Positions 35,926-45,526 of a DNA stretch of 64,000 nucleotides are shown in pieces. The stretch covers positions 115,683 through 179,682 of the forward strand of contig DYQY01000001.1 in assembly GCA_020719045.1 (NCBI GenBank). Direction: 5' to 3'. Each line of letters starts with the position of its first letter. The first letter of the stretch is position 1. This stretch comes from Candidatus Termititenax sp. (GTDB lineage: Bacteria; Margulisbacteria; Riflemargulisbacteria; GWF2-35-9; DYQY01). The notes below the pieces were generated by a model, which was not told the origin of the DNA, searched no databases, and saw nothing but the letters and a program-made list of their open reading frames with translations. The position numbers and the translations under genes were made by a program.

Positions 35926-36987
35926 CCCAATTTTTTCAAGCTCTGTTGTAATCACGATATCTGTTTTGTTTATGTTGCTCAAAATATATTTTTTGATAAA
36001 TGATGCAGAGAAATTTGATTTGTTTATTTTTCTTTGGAAAAGAGATTTTAGTAGATAGACTCTATTGTTTACTTGAATATATTTGCTATTAACAAGTCTA
36101 CTTACGGTTGATTGTGATAGCCCTGTTATTTCCGCAATAGTTTTTTGTGTTACGGGGTTAAGCAGTTCACCGTTTTCAAAGATGTTAGTTTTTTGTTTTT
36201 GAAAGAAAACAGTAAGTATACTTTTTAATCCGGTTGCTCTTTCTTGAAGAATTTTTAAAATGTCTGAGTTTTTTACGTTAGAGAAGTCTTCAAGGATTTC
36301 TATTGTAAACACGTTGTTTATAAGTTCGACTTTTGCGCTAGGAACTACTGTATTGCTTTTAAGGTATGAAAATTGTTGTCTGGGCAGTGTGTATACAATG
36401 TTGTTTTTTATATAGAGCAGACAAAGAGATATCCTGTTTAAGGATATTCCTGTTTTGTTAGAGATGGTTTGTAGGTCACCAGCTATTAGTTCTTTTTCAA
36501 ACTTGAGAATTGAAAGAGTGTTCTTTTTGAACTCTTCATCATCAAAGTCGTGTTTTGTTATTTGTATTTCAATGAAGTTTTTTGTGGAAGTAGCACCTAC
36601 TCCTTCTGGCTCTAACTCTTGAAAGGTAGCGAGCAAATCATAGGCTTTTCTTCTTGAAATATTAAACTCAGACTGAAGAGTGCTAATGGTGTCTGTCCAG
36701 GAAGTAAATAGTCCATTATCGTCGAGAAGTTCTACCATTCTAGCTAAGATTTTTTGGTCACCGAGTGAGACATAAAGGTTTGATATTTGCTCAAGCAAGA
36801 ACGAGTCAAGTGATTCTGTAGCAGAATAAGTAAGATTTTCAGATAGCTCCACACCAGTATAGGTGTTTTGTATACTGCCGTATGACAATGAAAATATTTC
36901 CATTTTTTTGATAAGGGCAGGAGATATTGATAGTTTAGTTTTTGTGTTTAGTTTAAGCGACCTGTTAATGCTAGCCATTTTGTTCAT
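35875..36987 (-). CDS. rpoN: divergent, short RNA polymerase sigma-54 factor
   Basis: Sigma-54 directs transcription from -24/-12 promoters and needs an AAA+ activator. 370 residues against the usual 430-500. Region I is degenerate (LKLNTKTKLSISPALIKKMEIF lacks the glutamine-rich pattern). Core-binding region: LDDNGLF and FQELEPEGVGA. Helix-turn-helix: TQKTIAEITGLSQSTVSRLVNSKYIQV. RpoN box SRRTVNYYRNKFF differs from ARRTVAKYRE but keeps RRTV and YR. The box is encoded antisense to the end of maf. Overlaps the activator gene by 17 bases. Confidence 0.88.
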   Translation of the reverse strand: MNKMASINRSLKLNTKTKLSISPALIKKMEIFSLSYGSIQNTYTGVELSENLTYSATESLDSFLLEQISNLYVSLGDQKILARMVELLDDNGLFTSWTDTISTLQSEFNISRRKAYDLLATFQELEPEGVGATSTKNFIEIQITKHDFDDEEFKKNTLSILKFEKELIAGDLQTISNKTGISLNRISLCLLYIKNNIVYTLPRQQFSYLKSNTVVPSAKVELINNVFTIEILEDFSNVKNSDILKILQERATGLKSILTVFFQKQKTNIFENGELLNPVTQKTIAEITGLSQSTVSRLVNSKYIQVNNRVYLLKSLFQRKINKSNFSASFIKKYILSNINKTDIVITTELEKIGLNISRRTVNYYRNKFF

Positions 36988-38317
36988 ACTCTTTAATCTT
37001 GCTATAAAGCGTAGTCCTTGTTATCCCAAGTTCTTTTGCTGTTTTTGCCATGTTTTGTCCGTTGCGTTCAAGCGTAAACAAAATATGGTTTTTTTCGATT
37101 TCCTTTAGTTCCATCGAAGATGATTGATGATCAATAGACAAATAGATATCTAGTTCATTTAGGGAAATATGATTTTTTTTACATTTAAGAACAGCCCTGG
37201 TAATAACATTATCTAATTCGCGAATATTGCCTGGCCAGCTGTAAGCCATCATTAGTTTTATAGCGTCCTCATTAAAACCTTCAATGTTTTTGTGGAACTC
37301 TTTATTTCTAAGATTAAGAAAATGTTGTGCTATTGGACAGATGTCCTCTGGTCTGTTTCTGAGAGGGGGTAGCTCTACGTTGTATACGTTTATTCTATAG
37401 AACAAGTCTTCACGGAATTTTTTTTGTTCAACCAGCAATTTTAGGTCTTGATTGGTACTACAGATTAGCTTGAAATCTATTTTCCTTTCCTGGGTATCAC
37501 CAATCCGAATAACTGTTTTTTCTTGTATTACTCTAAGCAGCTTGGCTTGTAGCTTTTGGCTAAGTTCGTTTACTTCGTCAAGAAATAGAACTCCATTGTC
37601 TGCGAGTTCGAACTTGCCTGGTCTATCAGAAATAGCGTCGGTAAATGCACCTTTTTTGTACCCGAATAATTCGCTTTCGATTAGGTCTTCTGGGATAGCG
37701 GCACAGTTTATGGCGATAAAAGGACCGTTTCTGTATACACTGTTTTTGTAGATAGCTCTTGCAGTTAGTTCTTTTCCAGTTCCGGTGTCTCCTTGGATAA
37801 GAACAGATACATTGTTGTTAAGTACTGGCTCGATGTCTTCAATAAGTTTTGAGATGGTTTTTGATGCTCCAGCCATTTTAAGTAGATTATTGTTATCGCT
37901 GTTTGTTAAACACAGAATTTTTTGTTCTAATATGTTTTCTTTTTCAGATTGAAAATGGATAAATTTAATCAGGTTAGTTAACATTTTCTCAAAACGAATC
38001 AGTTCTTGATTTTGTGCTTGCGGAAAGAGTTTTTCCAGAGTTTTTAGTAGTGATTCTAGGTATTTAACCATATCAGAGTTGGATATGTTTTGTTCTTGAA
38101 ATTCGTTTAGGCTTTTTAGTACGTCAGAAATGGACAGAAAATCAGATGCTGTTATTTCTGTGTTTATATTCTGGCTTGCTTCGACTATGCTCTTGAGAAG
38201 TTGTTCAGACTGTTTAGGCAAAAACTTTGCTGCTAAGTCTTCCCTACCTTCTTGCTTTAGCTCTTCATGCCAGTATTTAAGAAAGTCATTACCCTTTTTA
38301 ATTAGAGAACCAGGCAT
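36971..38317 (-). CDS. sigma-54-dependent transcriptional activator without receiver domain
   Basis: Bacterial enhancer-binding protein of 448 residues. The N-terminal 145 residues are helical (a KYWHEELKQEGREDLAAKF stretch and leucine-rich helices) and are neither a receiver, GAF nor PAS domain that I can recognise. AAA+ domain: Walker A GDTGTGKE (176-183), sigma-54 contact GAFTDA (223-228), LFLDEV, STNQDLK, YSWPGNIREL. C-terminal Fis-type helix NMAKTAKELGITRTTLYSKIKEY. Forms an operon with its own sigma factor, rpoN. A TATAAT lies 8 bases upstream of its ATG. Confidence 0.93.
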   Translation of the reverse strand: MPGSLIKKGNDFLKYWHEELKQEGREDLAAKFLPKQSEQLLKSIVEASQNINTEITASDFLSISDVLKSLNEFQEQNISNSDMVKYLESLLKTLEKLFPQAQNQELIRFEKMLTNLIKFIHFQSEKENILEQKILCLTNSDNNNLLKMAGASKTISKLIEDIEPVLNNNVSVLIQGDTGTGKELTARAIYKNSVYRNGPFIAINCAAIPEDLIESELFGYKKGAFTDAISDRPGKFELADNGVLFLDEVNELSQKLQAKLLRVIQEKTVIRIGDTQERKIDFKLICSTNQDLKLLVEQKKFREDLFYRINVYNVELPPLRNRPEDICPIAQHFLNLRNKEFHKNIEGFNEDAIKLMMAYSWPGNIRELDNVITRAVLKCKKNHISLNELDIYLSIDHQSSSMELKEIEKNHILFTLERNGQNMAKTAKELGITRTTLYSKIKEYEQNG

Positions 38318-38325
38318 AATGTATG

Positions 38326-38331
38326 ATTATA
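38326..38331 (-). promoter_or_regulatory. -10 element of the activator-rpoN operon
   Basis: Minus strand TATAAT, 8 bases before ATG 38317. A TTGTAC lies 19 bases upstream of it. Leaderless-type arrangement; the operon appears sigma-70 driven. Confidence 0.5.
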
Positions 38332-38442
38332 CCATTAGTTTAGAAAATATGTACAATTTTTGCACACTTTTTATCAAATATATATTACATTGTTAGATGG
38401 GAATCTGAGCGTAGAAGATATTATAACTTAAGGCGCGTAAAG

Positions 38443-38497
38443 AGCCTGTATACATTGAGAAACAGGCTTTCTGACACATGCATAAAAAAGAATGCAT
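38443..38497. repeat. two inverted repeats upstream of the small ORF
   Basis: AGCCTGT (38443-38449) / ACAGGCT (38462-38468) with a 12-base loop, then ATGCAT (38478-38483) / ATGCAT (38492-38497) around eight bases. No T-run follows on +. The gap 38318-38569 otherwise holds only the activator promoter. Could be a small RNA, a leader structure or a terminator remnant. Confidence 0.45.
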
Positions 38498-38569
38498 CAA
38501 ATAGCTAGGTATTACCGATAATTTATATACAATACTTAAATGTATACAAGCAGAAAAGGAGTGATAATT

Positions 38570-38704
38570 ATGGACGAAAATGAAAGACTAGAAGACATGA
38601 TGCATAAGATAATATCCTCTAATCCTGCGGTAAGGGTAAGCACAAAGGTTGTTACATTAGACTTTTGTGAATATGATCTTGACCTAGTTATGAGTATGAA
38701 CTAA
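38570..38704 (+). CDS. possible 44-residue acidic small protein
   Basis: ORF MDENERLEDMMHKIISSN... ending DLDLVMSMN, with GGAG eight bases before the ATG. Amphipathic helix followed by beta-like VRVSTKVVTLDF. No family recognised. Good ribosome site and sensible composition support translation; no clear promoter. Confidence 0.45.
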   Translation: MDENERLEDMMHKIISSNPAVRVSTKVVTLDFCEYDLDLVMSMN

Positions 38705-38768
38705 TAACTAGAAAAGATTAAAGCTTACTTGACTGCTGCGGTATTCTGCGGTCAAAAACGTACTCAAC

Positions 38769-38797
38769 TTGCTAGATGTAACTGCACAATCTATAAT
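38769..38797 (+). promoter_or_regulatory. leaderless-type promoter of mnmG
   Basis: -35 TTGCTA (38769-38774), 17-base spacer, -10 TATAAT (38792-38797), 6 bases, ATG 38804. Identical hexamers and spacing to the promoter at 14581-14609. Confidence 0.75.
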
Positions 38798-38803
38798 ACA
38801 GCA

Positions 38804-40702
38804 ATGCTAGTCTCTGAAATTACCAATGAAATAATTGTATACAACCGTCAGTATGATGTAATAGTTGTTGGTGCTGGTCATGCAGGCTGTGAAGCAGCTT
38901 TGGCCTCAGCAAGGCTTGGAGCAAAAACGTTGCTTGTCACCATTAATCTTGACCGCATAGGCTGGATGCCTTGCAATCCCTCTATTGGTGGACCAGCAAA
39001 GAGTCAGTTAGTGCACGAGATAGATGCTTTAGGTGGTCAGATGGGTGTAAATACCGATAAGACTTATTTGCAGATAAAGATGCTAAACACGTCTAAGGGG
39101 CCGGCAGTACAAAGCCTGAGGGCACAGAGTGATAAGTTTAAATACCATGTTGAAATGAAAAGAACACTGGAGCTTCAGAAGAATTTGGACATAAAGGAAG
39201 CAATGGTAAAAGAGTTAGTTTTGGATGAAGAAAACATTTATGGTGTTTTGACGGAAATGGATGTTTTGTATAGTGGGAAAAAAGTTGTTCTTTGTAATGG
39301 GACTTTTTTAAATGGGAAGATACATATTGGGATGAAGAGCATGTCTGCTGGCAGAGCAGGAGAGTTCCCATCTATCAATTTGGCAGAGGACTTGAAAAAG
39401 TATTTTGAGACAATACGGCTTAAAACAGGAACACCCTGTAGGATAGACGGGTCTACAGTTGATTTTTCGATGTCAGAGCCACAGTACGGGAATGATATAA
39501 AAAGAAGATTTTCGTTTACAAAGAGTGAGATAACTGAAAAAGATTTTCCATGTCATTTGGTTCACACTAATCTTGATACCCATAAAATTATACAGCAGAA
39601 TCTGGATAGGTCTCCACTGTATCAAGGAAAGATAGACGGGATAGGTCCAAGATATTGTCCAAGCATTGAAGACAAGGTAGTTCGATTTGCTGATAAAGAT
39701 AGACATCAGTCGTTTTTGGAGCCAGAAGGCGAAGACACTGTAGAGGTATATACCCAGGGGTTGTCTACTAGTTTACCGCAAGACGTGCAGCTTGATTTAT
39801 TAAGAAGCATACCAGCCTTAAGGGATGTAGAGATTATGAGACCAGCCTATGCTATTGAGTACGACGTTGTTAGACCATATCAGTTAAAGTATACGCTGGA
39901 GACAAAAAGGATAGGGGGGCTGTATACCGCCGGCCAGATAAATGGCACATCTGGATACGAGGAAGCTGCAGCACAGGGGCTTATTGCCGGCATCAATGCA
40001 GCGCTTAGTGTTTTTGGTAGGGAAGGGGTTGTGCTATCTAGAGAATCATCTTATATTGGCACTCTTATTGATGATCTTATTAATAAGGATATCAAGGAAC
40101 CATATAGAATGTTTACCTCCAGGGCAGAGTATCGTTTACTTCTTAGACAGGATAACGCTGACTTGAGATTAACTGAGATTGGCTATGAGATAGGATTGAT
40201 TAGTGAGGATAGGTTTGTTTCTTTCTTGAAAAAGAAGGAAGAAATTGAGAGAGGCATGAGGGTTTTAAGTGAAATTATTATTACTCCCAAAAAAGAGACA
40301 ATAGATGTATTAGAAAAATATGGGGAGAAAACAAACAAGAAGGAATCTTTGGCTGGTTTTCTAAAAAAGCCAAAGATTACCTTTAAAGTTTTGTATGAAA
40401 TTTATCCTGAGCTGGAGTTGGAAATATCCGATGAAGCAAAAGAAGTAATTGAGGTACAGGTAAAGTACGAAGAGTACATACAGCGCATGAGAAATACTAT
40501 TGAAAAGCAGCAGGGCTTGGCAGAAACTAGCATCCCTGAGGAGTTTGATTATAGTTTTGTTAAAGGGCTAAAGAAAGAAAGCCTTGAGAAACTAAAAAAG
40601 ATAAGACCACTTAATGTTGGTCAAGCATCTCGTATAGATGGTGTTTCGCCAGCAGACATCGCAATATTGGTTGTTTCTTTAAAGAAGTTTTTTGGCGGGT
40701 AA
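38804..40702 (+). CDS. mnmG: tRNA uridine-34 5-carboxymethylaminomethyl modification enzyme MnmG
   Basis: FAD protein (GidA) that with MnmE modifies wobble U34. Rossmann motif [88 protein letters not shown], and [10 protein letters not shown]. The open frame extends up to 38729, but I start at ATG 38804 ([10 protein letters not shown]): a perfect -10 lies 6 bases upstream and family N-termini begin near here. That gives 632 residues, typical length. The end overlaps a convergent lipoprotein gene by 24 bases. Confidence 0.97.
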   Translation: MLVSEITNEIIVYNRQYDVIVVGAGHAGCEAALASARLGAKTLLVTINLDRIGWMPCNPSIGGPAKSQLVHEIDALGGQMGVNTDKTYLQIKMLNTSKGPAVQSLRAQSDKFKYHVEMKRTLELQKNLDIKEAMVKELVLDEENIYGVLTEMDVLYSGKKVVLCNGTFLNGKIHIGMKSMSAGRAGEFPSINLAEDLKKYFETIRLKTGTPCRIDGSTVDFSMSEPQYGNDIKRRFSFTKSEITEKDFPCHLVHTNLDTHKIIQQNLDRSPLYQGKIDGIGPRYCPSIEDKVVRFADKDRHQSFLEPEGEDTVEVYTQGLSTSLPQDVQLDLLRSIPALRDVEIMRPAYAIEYDVVRPYQLKYTLETKRIGGLYTAGQINGTSGYEEAAAQGLIAGINAALSVFGREGVVLSRESSYIGTLIDDLINKDIKEPYRMFTSRAEYRLLLRQDNADLRLTEIGYEIGLISEDRFVSFLKKKEEIERGMRVLSEIIITPKKETIDVLEKYGEKTNKKESLAGFLKKPKITFKVLYEIYPELELEISDEAKEVIEVQVKYEEYIQRMRNTIEKQQGLAETSIPEEFDYSFVKGLKKESLEKLKKIRPLNVGQASRIDGVSPADIAILVVSLKKFFGG

Positions 40703-41893
40703 CGGAAGCGCAACAGCTCGGTAGTTGTTTGCTTCATCGATGTATCCGATATATGAATAATTGTTGTATACGACGTGGTTAAGCTGGCTCATTTTCCCTA
40801 GCGATTCATCAGCTTCAGAGATTATTTTCCATTCATTATTAACTAGACGAAGTACAACCGGCTGTTTGTTAACTAAGTCTGCGTAGGCAAGAAAAATATT
40901 GCCATTGTATATTTGTAGTTCAGAGAACCTAGCCTTGCCAGGCGTTGAGAAAGGTTTTCCTATGGTTTTCCAGGAAGAGCCTACAAGGGATTTAATGTTA
41001 ACCTTATATGAGGAAGAAGTATCTTTGTAAGTAATGTAAGAAATATATGGTTTTGTTCCGTCTGTTGAAAGGGAAAGGTCTCCAACAAAATAATCAACGA
41101 TAGAAAATCTTCCAACCGCATCCCATTTGTTGTTGTTAAGTTTGTATACAACTATGTTATAGGCAACAGATGAATCAATTAGTGCTATATATACCTCGTT
41201 GTTTACATTAATTAAATCTAGGTCAAGAACATGATGATTGTATTTTGCAAGAGGTGGAAGAAGTTGCCATGTATCATTGTTCCAAATAGCAGAGACCACG
41301 CCCCCAGAAGTGAGATCAGAGTACGCCAGAAAAACATTGTTTTTGTAGGAATGAGTTTTTAACACGCCTACCTTAGAAGCAGGAAGTTCATCTGTTTTAA
41401 TGGCTTGCCAGACACCATCAAAGTATTTTCCAGAGACAGCATAACCATTTCGTCTATCAACATAAAACACAACAGGGTTGTTGTTTATTATTTCAATATT
41501 TGGCCAATATGCTTGGTCGTTGGTTATTGGGTTTGTCCCTACATTTTCCCAGTTTCCGCCAGTATATTTGCGAACCACAAGCCTAAAGTTTTGTTTAGCA
41601 TCAGAGAGGCAACTGTAAGCTCCCTTGCTGCTTATGGATAGGTCAAGAAAATCAGAGACGGAATTATTAATAACGGAAGAGGAAAGAATTGGGCCAGCTG
41701 TTGGGATAGCTACCTTTTTAGATGTAAGGGTAATTGATTTACTATATTTTGGAAGTTCTGCCTCAATTTCATAGAAACCAGCGTTTGCATGTGGAGCTCT
41801 AGACCTCTCGGACAGGTATGAAACGCAGCCGGCCATCAGGATTAGAAAAAGTAAGCAAAGCAATATGAGGATTATCCATTTTCGTTTAAACAT
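40679..41893 (-). CDS. lipoprotein with beta-propeller-like repeats
   Basis: 404 residues. Signal sequence with lipobox LMAGC (cysteine at about 22). The mature part has repeated units of about 50 residues with the pattern W-x-x-[IV]-G/L ... hydrophobic ... G/N-x-x-[YF]-[IV]-[SA]-Y (for example [26 protein letters not shown]), typical of beta-propeller blades. The role is unknown; probably surface or periplasmic. Third gene of an operon after a methyltransferase and a DUF2156 protein, 25 bases after the latter. Confidence 0.78.
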   Translation of the reverse strand: MFKRKWIILILLCLLFLILMAGCVSYLSERSRAPHANAGFYEIEAELPKYSKSITLTSKKVAIPTAGPILSSSVINNSVSDFLDLSISSKGAYSCLSDAKQNFRLVVRKYTGGNWENVGTNPITNDQAYWPNIEIINNNPVVFYVDRRNGYAVSGKYFDGVWQAIKTDELPASKVGVLKTHSYKNNVFLAYSDLTSGGVVSAIWNNDTWQLLPPLAKYNHHVLDLDLINVNNEVYIALIDSSVAYNIVVYKLNNNKWDAVGRFSIVDYFVGDLSLSTDGTKPYISYITYKDTSSSYKVNIKSLVGSSWKTIGKPFSTPGKARFSELQIYNGNIFLAYADLVNKQPVVLRLVNNEWKIISEADESLGKMSQLNHVVYNNYSYIGYIDEANNYRAVALPLPAKKLL

Positions 41894-41918
41894 TATATTG
41901 GAATAATAACTTACAAAA

Positions 41919-42767
41919 CTAAAGGTTGGAAGCTAATGAAATAGTATATTTTTTAATTATTTTATCAGGATAGTATGAGTCTTTCATTTTTTTGAGTTGT
42001 GGTTTGCCTAGATCTTGTTCAAAATTTATCCAAGTTGCGTTTTGGATATGTTTTGCGGTTTCTTGGAATAAGAATTGGTAGGCGCCTTTATAATGAATAT
42101 TTGCTTTTGCAAAATGCAAGATATAGCTATCTCTTATTTGCTCGCCAAGACTGAAGGCAATAGGTTTGGTTTGGTTGTATACAATAATTCCAGTGAGATT
42201 TAGCGAGCCAATGTTTTGTATACCCAAAAGACTAGCAGCATAGTCTGTGTTTTCGTAGCTGTCAGATGATTCTTTTGTCCACTCCTCGAGAACAGAAATA
42301 GCGTCATTGGCATTTTTGGAGGAAAAATTTTGCGTAGATGCTTCTGGATAGCTTTTTACAAATTGTGAGACAAGATTTCTTTTTTTGCTAAGTTTTCTGC
42401 CCGATAGAAGAGCAAGTTTATCCCTTAAGTATATATAATCAAAGTCCTTTTCATCTGCACTGACGATGAAATTTTTATCATTCTGGAAGAGTTCTTTCCA
42501 TGTTTCATCTATAGGATATAGAGAGTATCCCCCCGCGGTCATTGCCATTTTTATTAGCCCTAAATTTTCTATAGAGGGAACAAAGAGAGGTGTTAAGTAG
42601 TTGAGACCTGGGTTTTGGCCAACAACATAAGGAAGGGTTTCGGTAATTTTATACTCAAAATTATGACTATCTTGAAAGCAGTAAAAGTTCGAAAAGCAGT
42701 ATTCTGAGATTTCTACAGAGAGATTATTAATCAGCCAAGATAGTTGTTCGTTTTGTATAGAAATCAT
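41919..42767 (-). CDS. DUF2156 (LPG-synthase C-terminal-like acyltransferase) protein
   Basis: GNAT-related double-domain protein related to the aminoacyl-lipid transferase C-terminal domain. Signature DYIYLRDKLALLSGRKLSKKRN-LVSQF and C-terminal WINFEQDLGKPQLKKMKDSYYPDKIIKKY. 282 residues with no membrane segments. Members transfer an aminoacyl or other acyl group to an unknown acceptor. Overlaps the upstream methyltransferase by 4 bases. Confidence 0.8.
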   Translation of the reverse strand: MISIQNEQLSWLINNLSVEISEYCFSNFYCFQDSHNFEYKITETLPYVVGQNPGLNYLTPLFVPSIENLGLIKMAMTAGGYSLYPIDETWKELFQNDKNFIVSADEKDFDYIYLRDKLALLSGRKLSKKRNLVSQFVKSYPEASTQNFSSKNANDAISVLEEWTKESSDSYENTDYAASLLGIQNIGSLNLTGIIVYNQTKPIAFSLGEQIRDSYILHFAKANIHYKGAYQFLFQETAKHIQNATWINFEQDLGKPQLKKMKDSYYPDKIIKKYTISLASNL

Positions 42768-43378
42768 ATTAAATCAATAATAACAGTAAAGTCGTTTGGT
42801 AAATAATCCTGAATTATATGTATTTTGTCTTTGTTGAATTTAAGAAGCCTAAGCATATTATCTATTTTTTTGGGATCATAGTAGCAGTAAGTGTCTTCTT
42901 TGTTTTCAGAGCAGGTTGATAGAAGATTAAACACAATTTTTTCACTTGCTAGTTCCTTAAAGACAATCATGGCTTCTCTTAACAGTGCTTCAGAGGTTGC
43001 AGTTTTAAGATTAAATGTGCCACTACTATAAACAACATCAAATGATTTTTCTGGGAAGATTTTTTCAGTTTTTTTGGGATTAAGTATATCCTCATTAATA
43101 AATACAGCGCCTTGGTGCTTTTCTTTGGCTTTTTTTATCATCTCAGGCATTATATCTACTCCAAGATAACTAACTGGGAGATTAAAAGATTTAATAAATC
43201 CGTATAGGTCACCAAGCCCACAACCAATATCCAACAGAGATTTGTTCTTAAGGTTTACGTTTTTTAGTAGAACCTCAAAGCGCTTAATCTGTGCTTCGTG
43301 TGTTTCCCATCCAAGTGCTCTGTAGTCAGAGAATTTGGAGAGGTTATTCAAGTAATACTCAGCATATTCCATATTCAT
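42764..43378 (-). CDS. class I SAM-dependent methyltransferase
   Basis: SAM motif I LLDIGCGLGDLYGFIKS, motif II YLGVDIMPEMIKKAKEKH, and post-motifs VVYSSGTFNL. The substrate cannot be told. The frame is open up to 43480, but I start at ATG 43378 (MNMEYAEYYLNN): TATACT lies 7 bases upstream and the added N-terminal residues look non-family. First gene of the operon with the DUF2156 and lipoprotein genes. Confidence 0.87.
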   Translation of the reverse strand: MNMEYAEYYLNNLSKFSDYRALGWETHEAQIKRFEVLLKNVNLKNKSLLDIGCGLGDLYGFIKSFNLPVSYLGVDIMPEMIKKAKEKHQGAVFINEDILNPKKTEKIFPEKSFDVVYSSGTFNLKTATSEALLREAMIVFKELASEKIVFNLLSTCSENKEDTYCYYDPKKIDNMLRLLKFNKDKIHIIQDYLPNDFTVIIDLI

Positions 43379-43385
43379 AAAAAAT

Positions 43386-43391
43386 AGTATA
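43386..43391 (-). promoter_or_regulatory. -10 element of the methyltransferase operon
   Basis: Minus strand TATACT, 7 bases before ATG 43378. It lies within the open frame extension, which argues for the shorter start. Confidence 0.5.
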
Positions 43392-43473
43392 CCATAGAAC
43401 AAATAGAAATTTTCTTTAAAAATAAAAGAGACTGGTTGGTCAAAAAAGTAACACAAATAAAATATTTGGGAAA

Positions 43474-43502
43474 TTTTCAATGTAGTTACGATGTATTATA
43501 AT
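43474..43502 (+). promoter_or_regulatory. promoter of the 667-residue protein
   Basis: -35 TTTTCA (43474-43479), 17-base spacer, -10 TATAAT (43497-43502), then a leader containing AGGAGAGG before GTG 43523. Confidence 0.5.
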
Positions 43503-43522
43503 AAAAACAACAGGAGAGGCTT

Positions 43523-45526
43523 GTGAAAGTTGAAGTAAACAGTAACAAAGAGTTATCTGAAAACAAGCTTGAAACTGTTGTTAGTTTGCAGAGAAGATTA
43601 GGCTTATGGCTTAATGACAGCTACGAAAGATACTCCAAGTCAATTTTTTCAAATATTGCTATAGCTAGTGAAATTAAGCATGATGAACAGGTCTCTTTGT
43701 TTTCACCTAAAATGATAGTTTTTTTGGATGAGCTTTTTGTTCAGACAGACATTTATGCAGCGTTTCATTCTTTGCTTAGGAGAACTGGCGATGAGCAGCT
43801 TGAAGAGTGGAAAACTCTGGACGCCCGTTTAGGGGATATTTGTTTATACGCTGAAAGAGCATATCTGTATGCGTTAGCTATTCAGGAAGATACGAAGATA
43901 GATATTGCTTTAGTTAAAAGAAGAATAATTTCCATTAGAAAGCAACATATGTTTTCCTACAGCTTTGCTAGTAGAGACAGGGCTGAGGCAGTAATGATGA
44001 GCCAGCTAATCTCTATTGATGTAGCGTTTAGTTTATACCATAGAACAAAGATAAAGAGAAAAGAAATGATTTTAGCTGGTGGAGATGCAACAAGATTTTT
44101 AAAGATAATTAATGTTTTGCATAGCTTAGAGTATCCTGTTTTAGACGAGAAGGATATTTTTATGATTAAGTATAATCATGGATACAAAGATATTGCCCAT
44201 TTGTTTTCGATAGAAGCATTCAAAAGAATTTTTATGACACCGATGTTTCAATATGTAGGCTGTACACAAAAGGAGGTTGAGAGTTCAATCACAAATGATA
44301 GTGTGGATATGCTAAGGCTAAGGCCATATATAGAAAGAGTTATTGATACTTTTAAGCCAGGGGTTATTCCTAAGGCTTTAAATATTGTATACAAATGTGT
44401 TGGTGATAACAAAGTAATCTATTTGAGTTTCTTTGCTGCTTCAATTATTCGTATTTATGCAGAGATTTTAAGAGAAGACAGTTTTGGAAGTGAGTTAATT
44501 TATGTAGTGAAGAACAAGAAGCAACTTGATGCATTTTCTGAGACGTTGCATTACTTGTTTACACAGGGAGGATTGCAAGAAAGAAGGCTTAAGATTAAGT
44601 TTATTGAGACCACAAAAGCAGCAATTCCTTTATCTGACTATCATAAAGGCTTTGTTTTCGAGGATGACGAGATTGTTGTTTCAAGCCCTGGTCATGGTCC
44701 TGCGTTTATAAAGGTAATTAATGATCATGTAAGCGAATCAGTAAGAGGAACATGTGTTTCATTGAGAACTTTAGATAACAGTGGTGCCCATGTTATGAAC
44801 TATGCAACACTGGTACAAAAGGCAGTCGTTTTTGAGAATGGTGTTAGGGATGACTTAGTAGAAGCATTAAACGGAAGCAAGAAAAAAATAGTAGGATTTT
44901 TTAGACAGCTTGGTATTTTTAGTGAATTAGACCTTAAAGAGAAGATAACAGAATATGTTAAGAAGCGTTGGGATTTTACATTAGACAGTAAAAGTAATTA
45001 TAAAGATATGGCAAGGATTCTTTCAACTATGCCAATAAGCGTTATTTTGGTTATTTCAGGATTTGATTCAGAGGGTGGAGGCCTTTATGTTTTGGATTCA
45101 GATGAAATGGTAGTTGTGGATAAATGTAAGAGTGATGAACAGAGAGAGATTAAAAAATTTAATCCAATGATTTTTGCTACCTATGCAAAAGAAGAGTTTC
45201 CAGAAGAGTTTGATAGAGAGTGCTTGTTTGTTACCACCAAGGGAGACGGAAAGAAAACATATTATCAGGCAGAGAGCGCATCTACCCATATAGCAACGTG
45301 TCCTAATAGAACACTAAAGAGATTTATAGATTTTAATCGAGAAGATAGATCAGAAATATTTATTCAGCAAAAAACAATTGATGATTCCTCAGAGGATAAG
45401 AATAAGGCGTTTACAGACCAATTAATTAAAGATATTGAGCTAATCTGTAGCGAGATAGGTATCGATGAGCAAGAGTTTATAGTTTCAGTACATTCGTTGC
45501 AAAAAGAAATTTTAAGTAAGTTTTAA
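43523..45526 (+). CDS. large unknown cytoplasmic protein, possibly distantly nucleotidyltransferase-like
   Basis: 667 residues, GTG start with AGGAGAGG 5 bases upstream. No signal peptide or membrane spans. The N-terminal half is helical. In the middle, an alpha/beta stretch has SELIYVVKNKKQLDAF, EIVVSSPGHGPAFIKVIND and TCVSLRTLDNSGAHVMNYATL. The PGHG and later DNsGA pattern recalls UDP-sugar pyrophosphorylases (PPGHGD, SNxDNLGA), but the family's N-terminal glycine-rich motif is absent, so this is weak. The C-terminus ends in helices (DQLIKDIELICSEIGIDEQ). The function is unknown. Confidence 0.7.
   Translation: MKVEVNSNKELSENKLETVVSLQRRLGLWLNDSYERYSKSIFSNIAIASEIKHDEQVSLFSPKMIVFLDELFVQTDIYAAFHSLLRRTGDEQLEEWKTLDARLGDICLYAERAYLYALAIQEDTKIDIALVKRRIISIRKQHMFSYSFASRDRAEAVMMSQLISIDVAFSLYHRTKIKRKEMILAGGDATRFLKIINVLHSLEYPVLDEKDIFMIKYNHGYKDIAHLFSIEAFKRIFMTPMFQYVGCTQKEVESSITNDSVDMLRLRPYIERVIDTFKPGVIPKALNIVYKCVGDNKVIYLSFFAASIIRIYAEILREDSFGSELIYVVKNKKQLDAFSETLHYLFTQGGLQERRLKIKFIETTKAAIPLSDYHKGFVFEDDEIVVSSPGHGPAFIKVINDHVSESVRGTCVSLRTLDNSGAHVMNYATLVQKAVVFENGVRDDLVEALNGSKKKIVGFFRQLGIFSELDLKEKITEYVKKRWDFTLDSKSNYKDMARILSTMPISVILVISGFDSEGGGLYVLDSDEMVVVDKCKSDEQREIKKFNPMIFATYAKEEFPEEFDRECLFVTTKGDGKKTYYQAESASTHIATCPNRTLKRFIDFNREDRSEIFIQQKTIDDSSEDKNKAFTDQLIKDIELICSEIGIDEQEFIVSVHSLQKEILSKF

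Noticed and set aside
36381-44400. Recurring GTATAC palindromes
   Set aside because: Frequency is about what an AT-rich sequence should give, and many are Val-Tyr codons.
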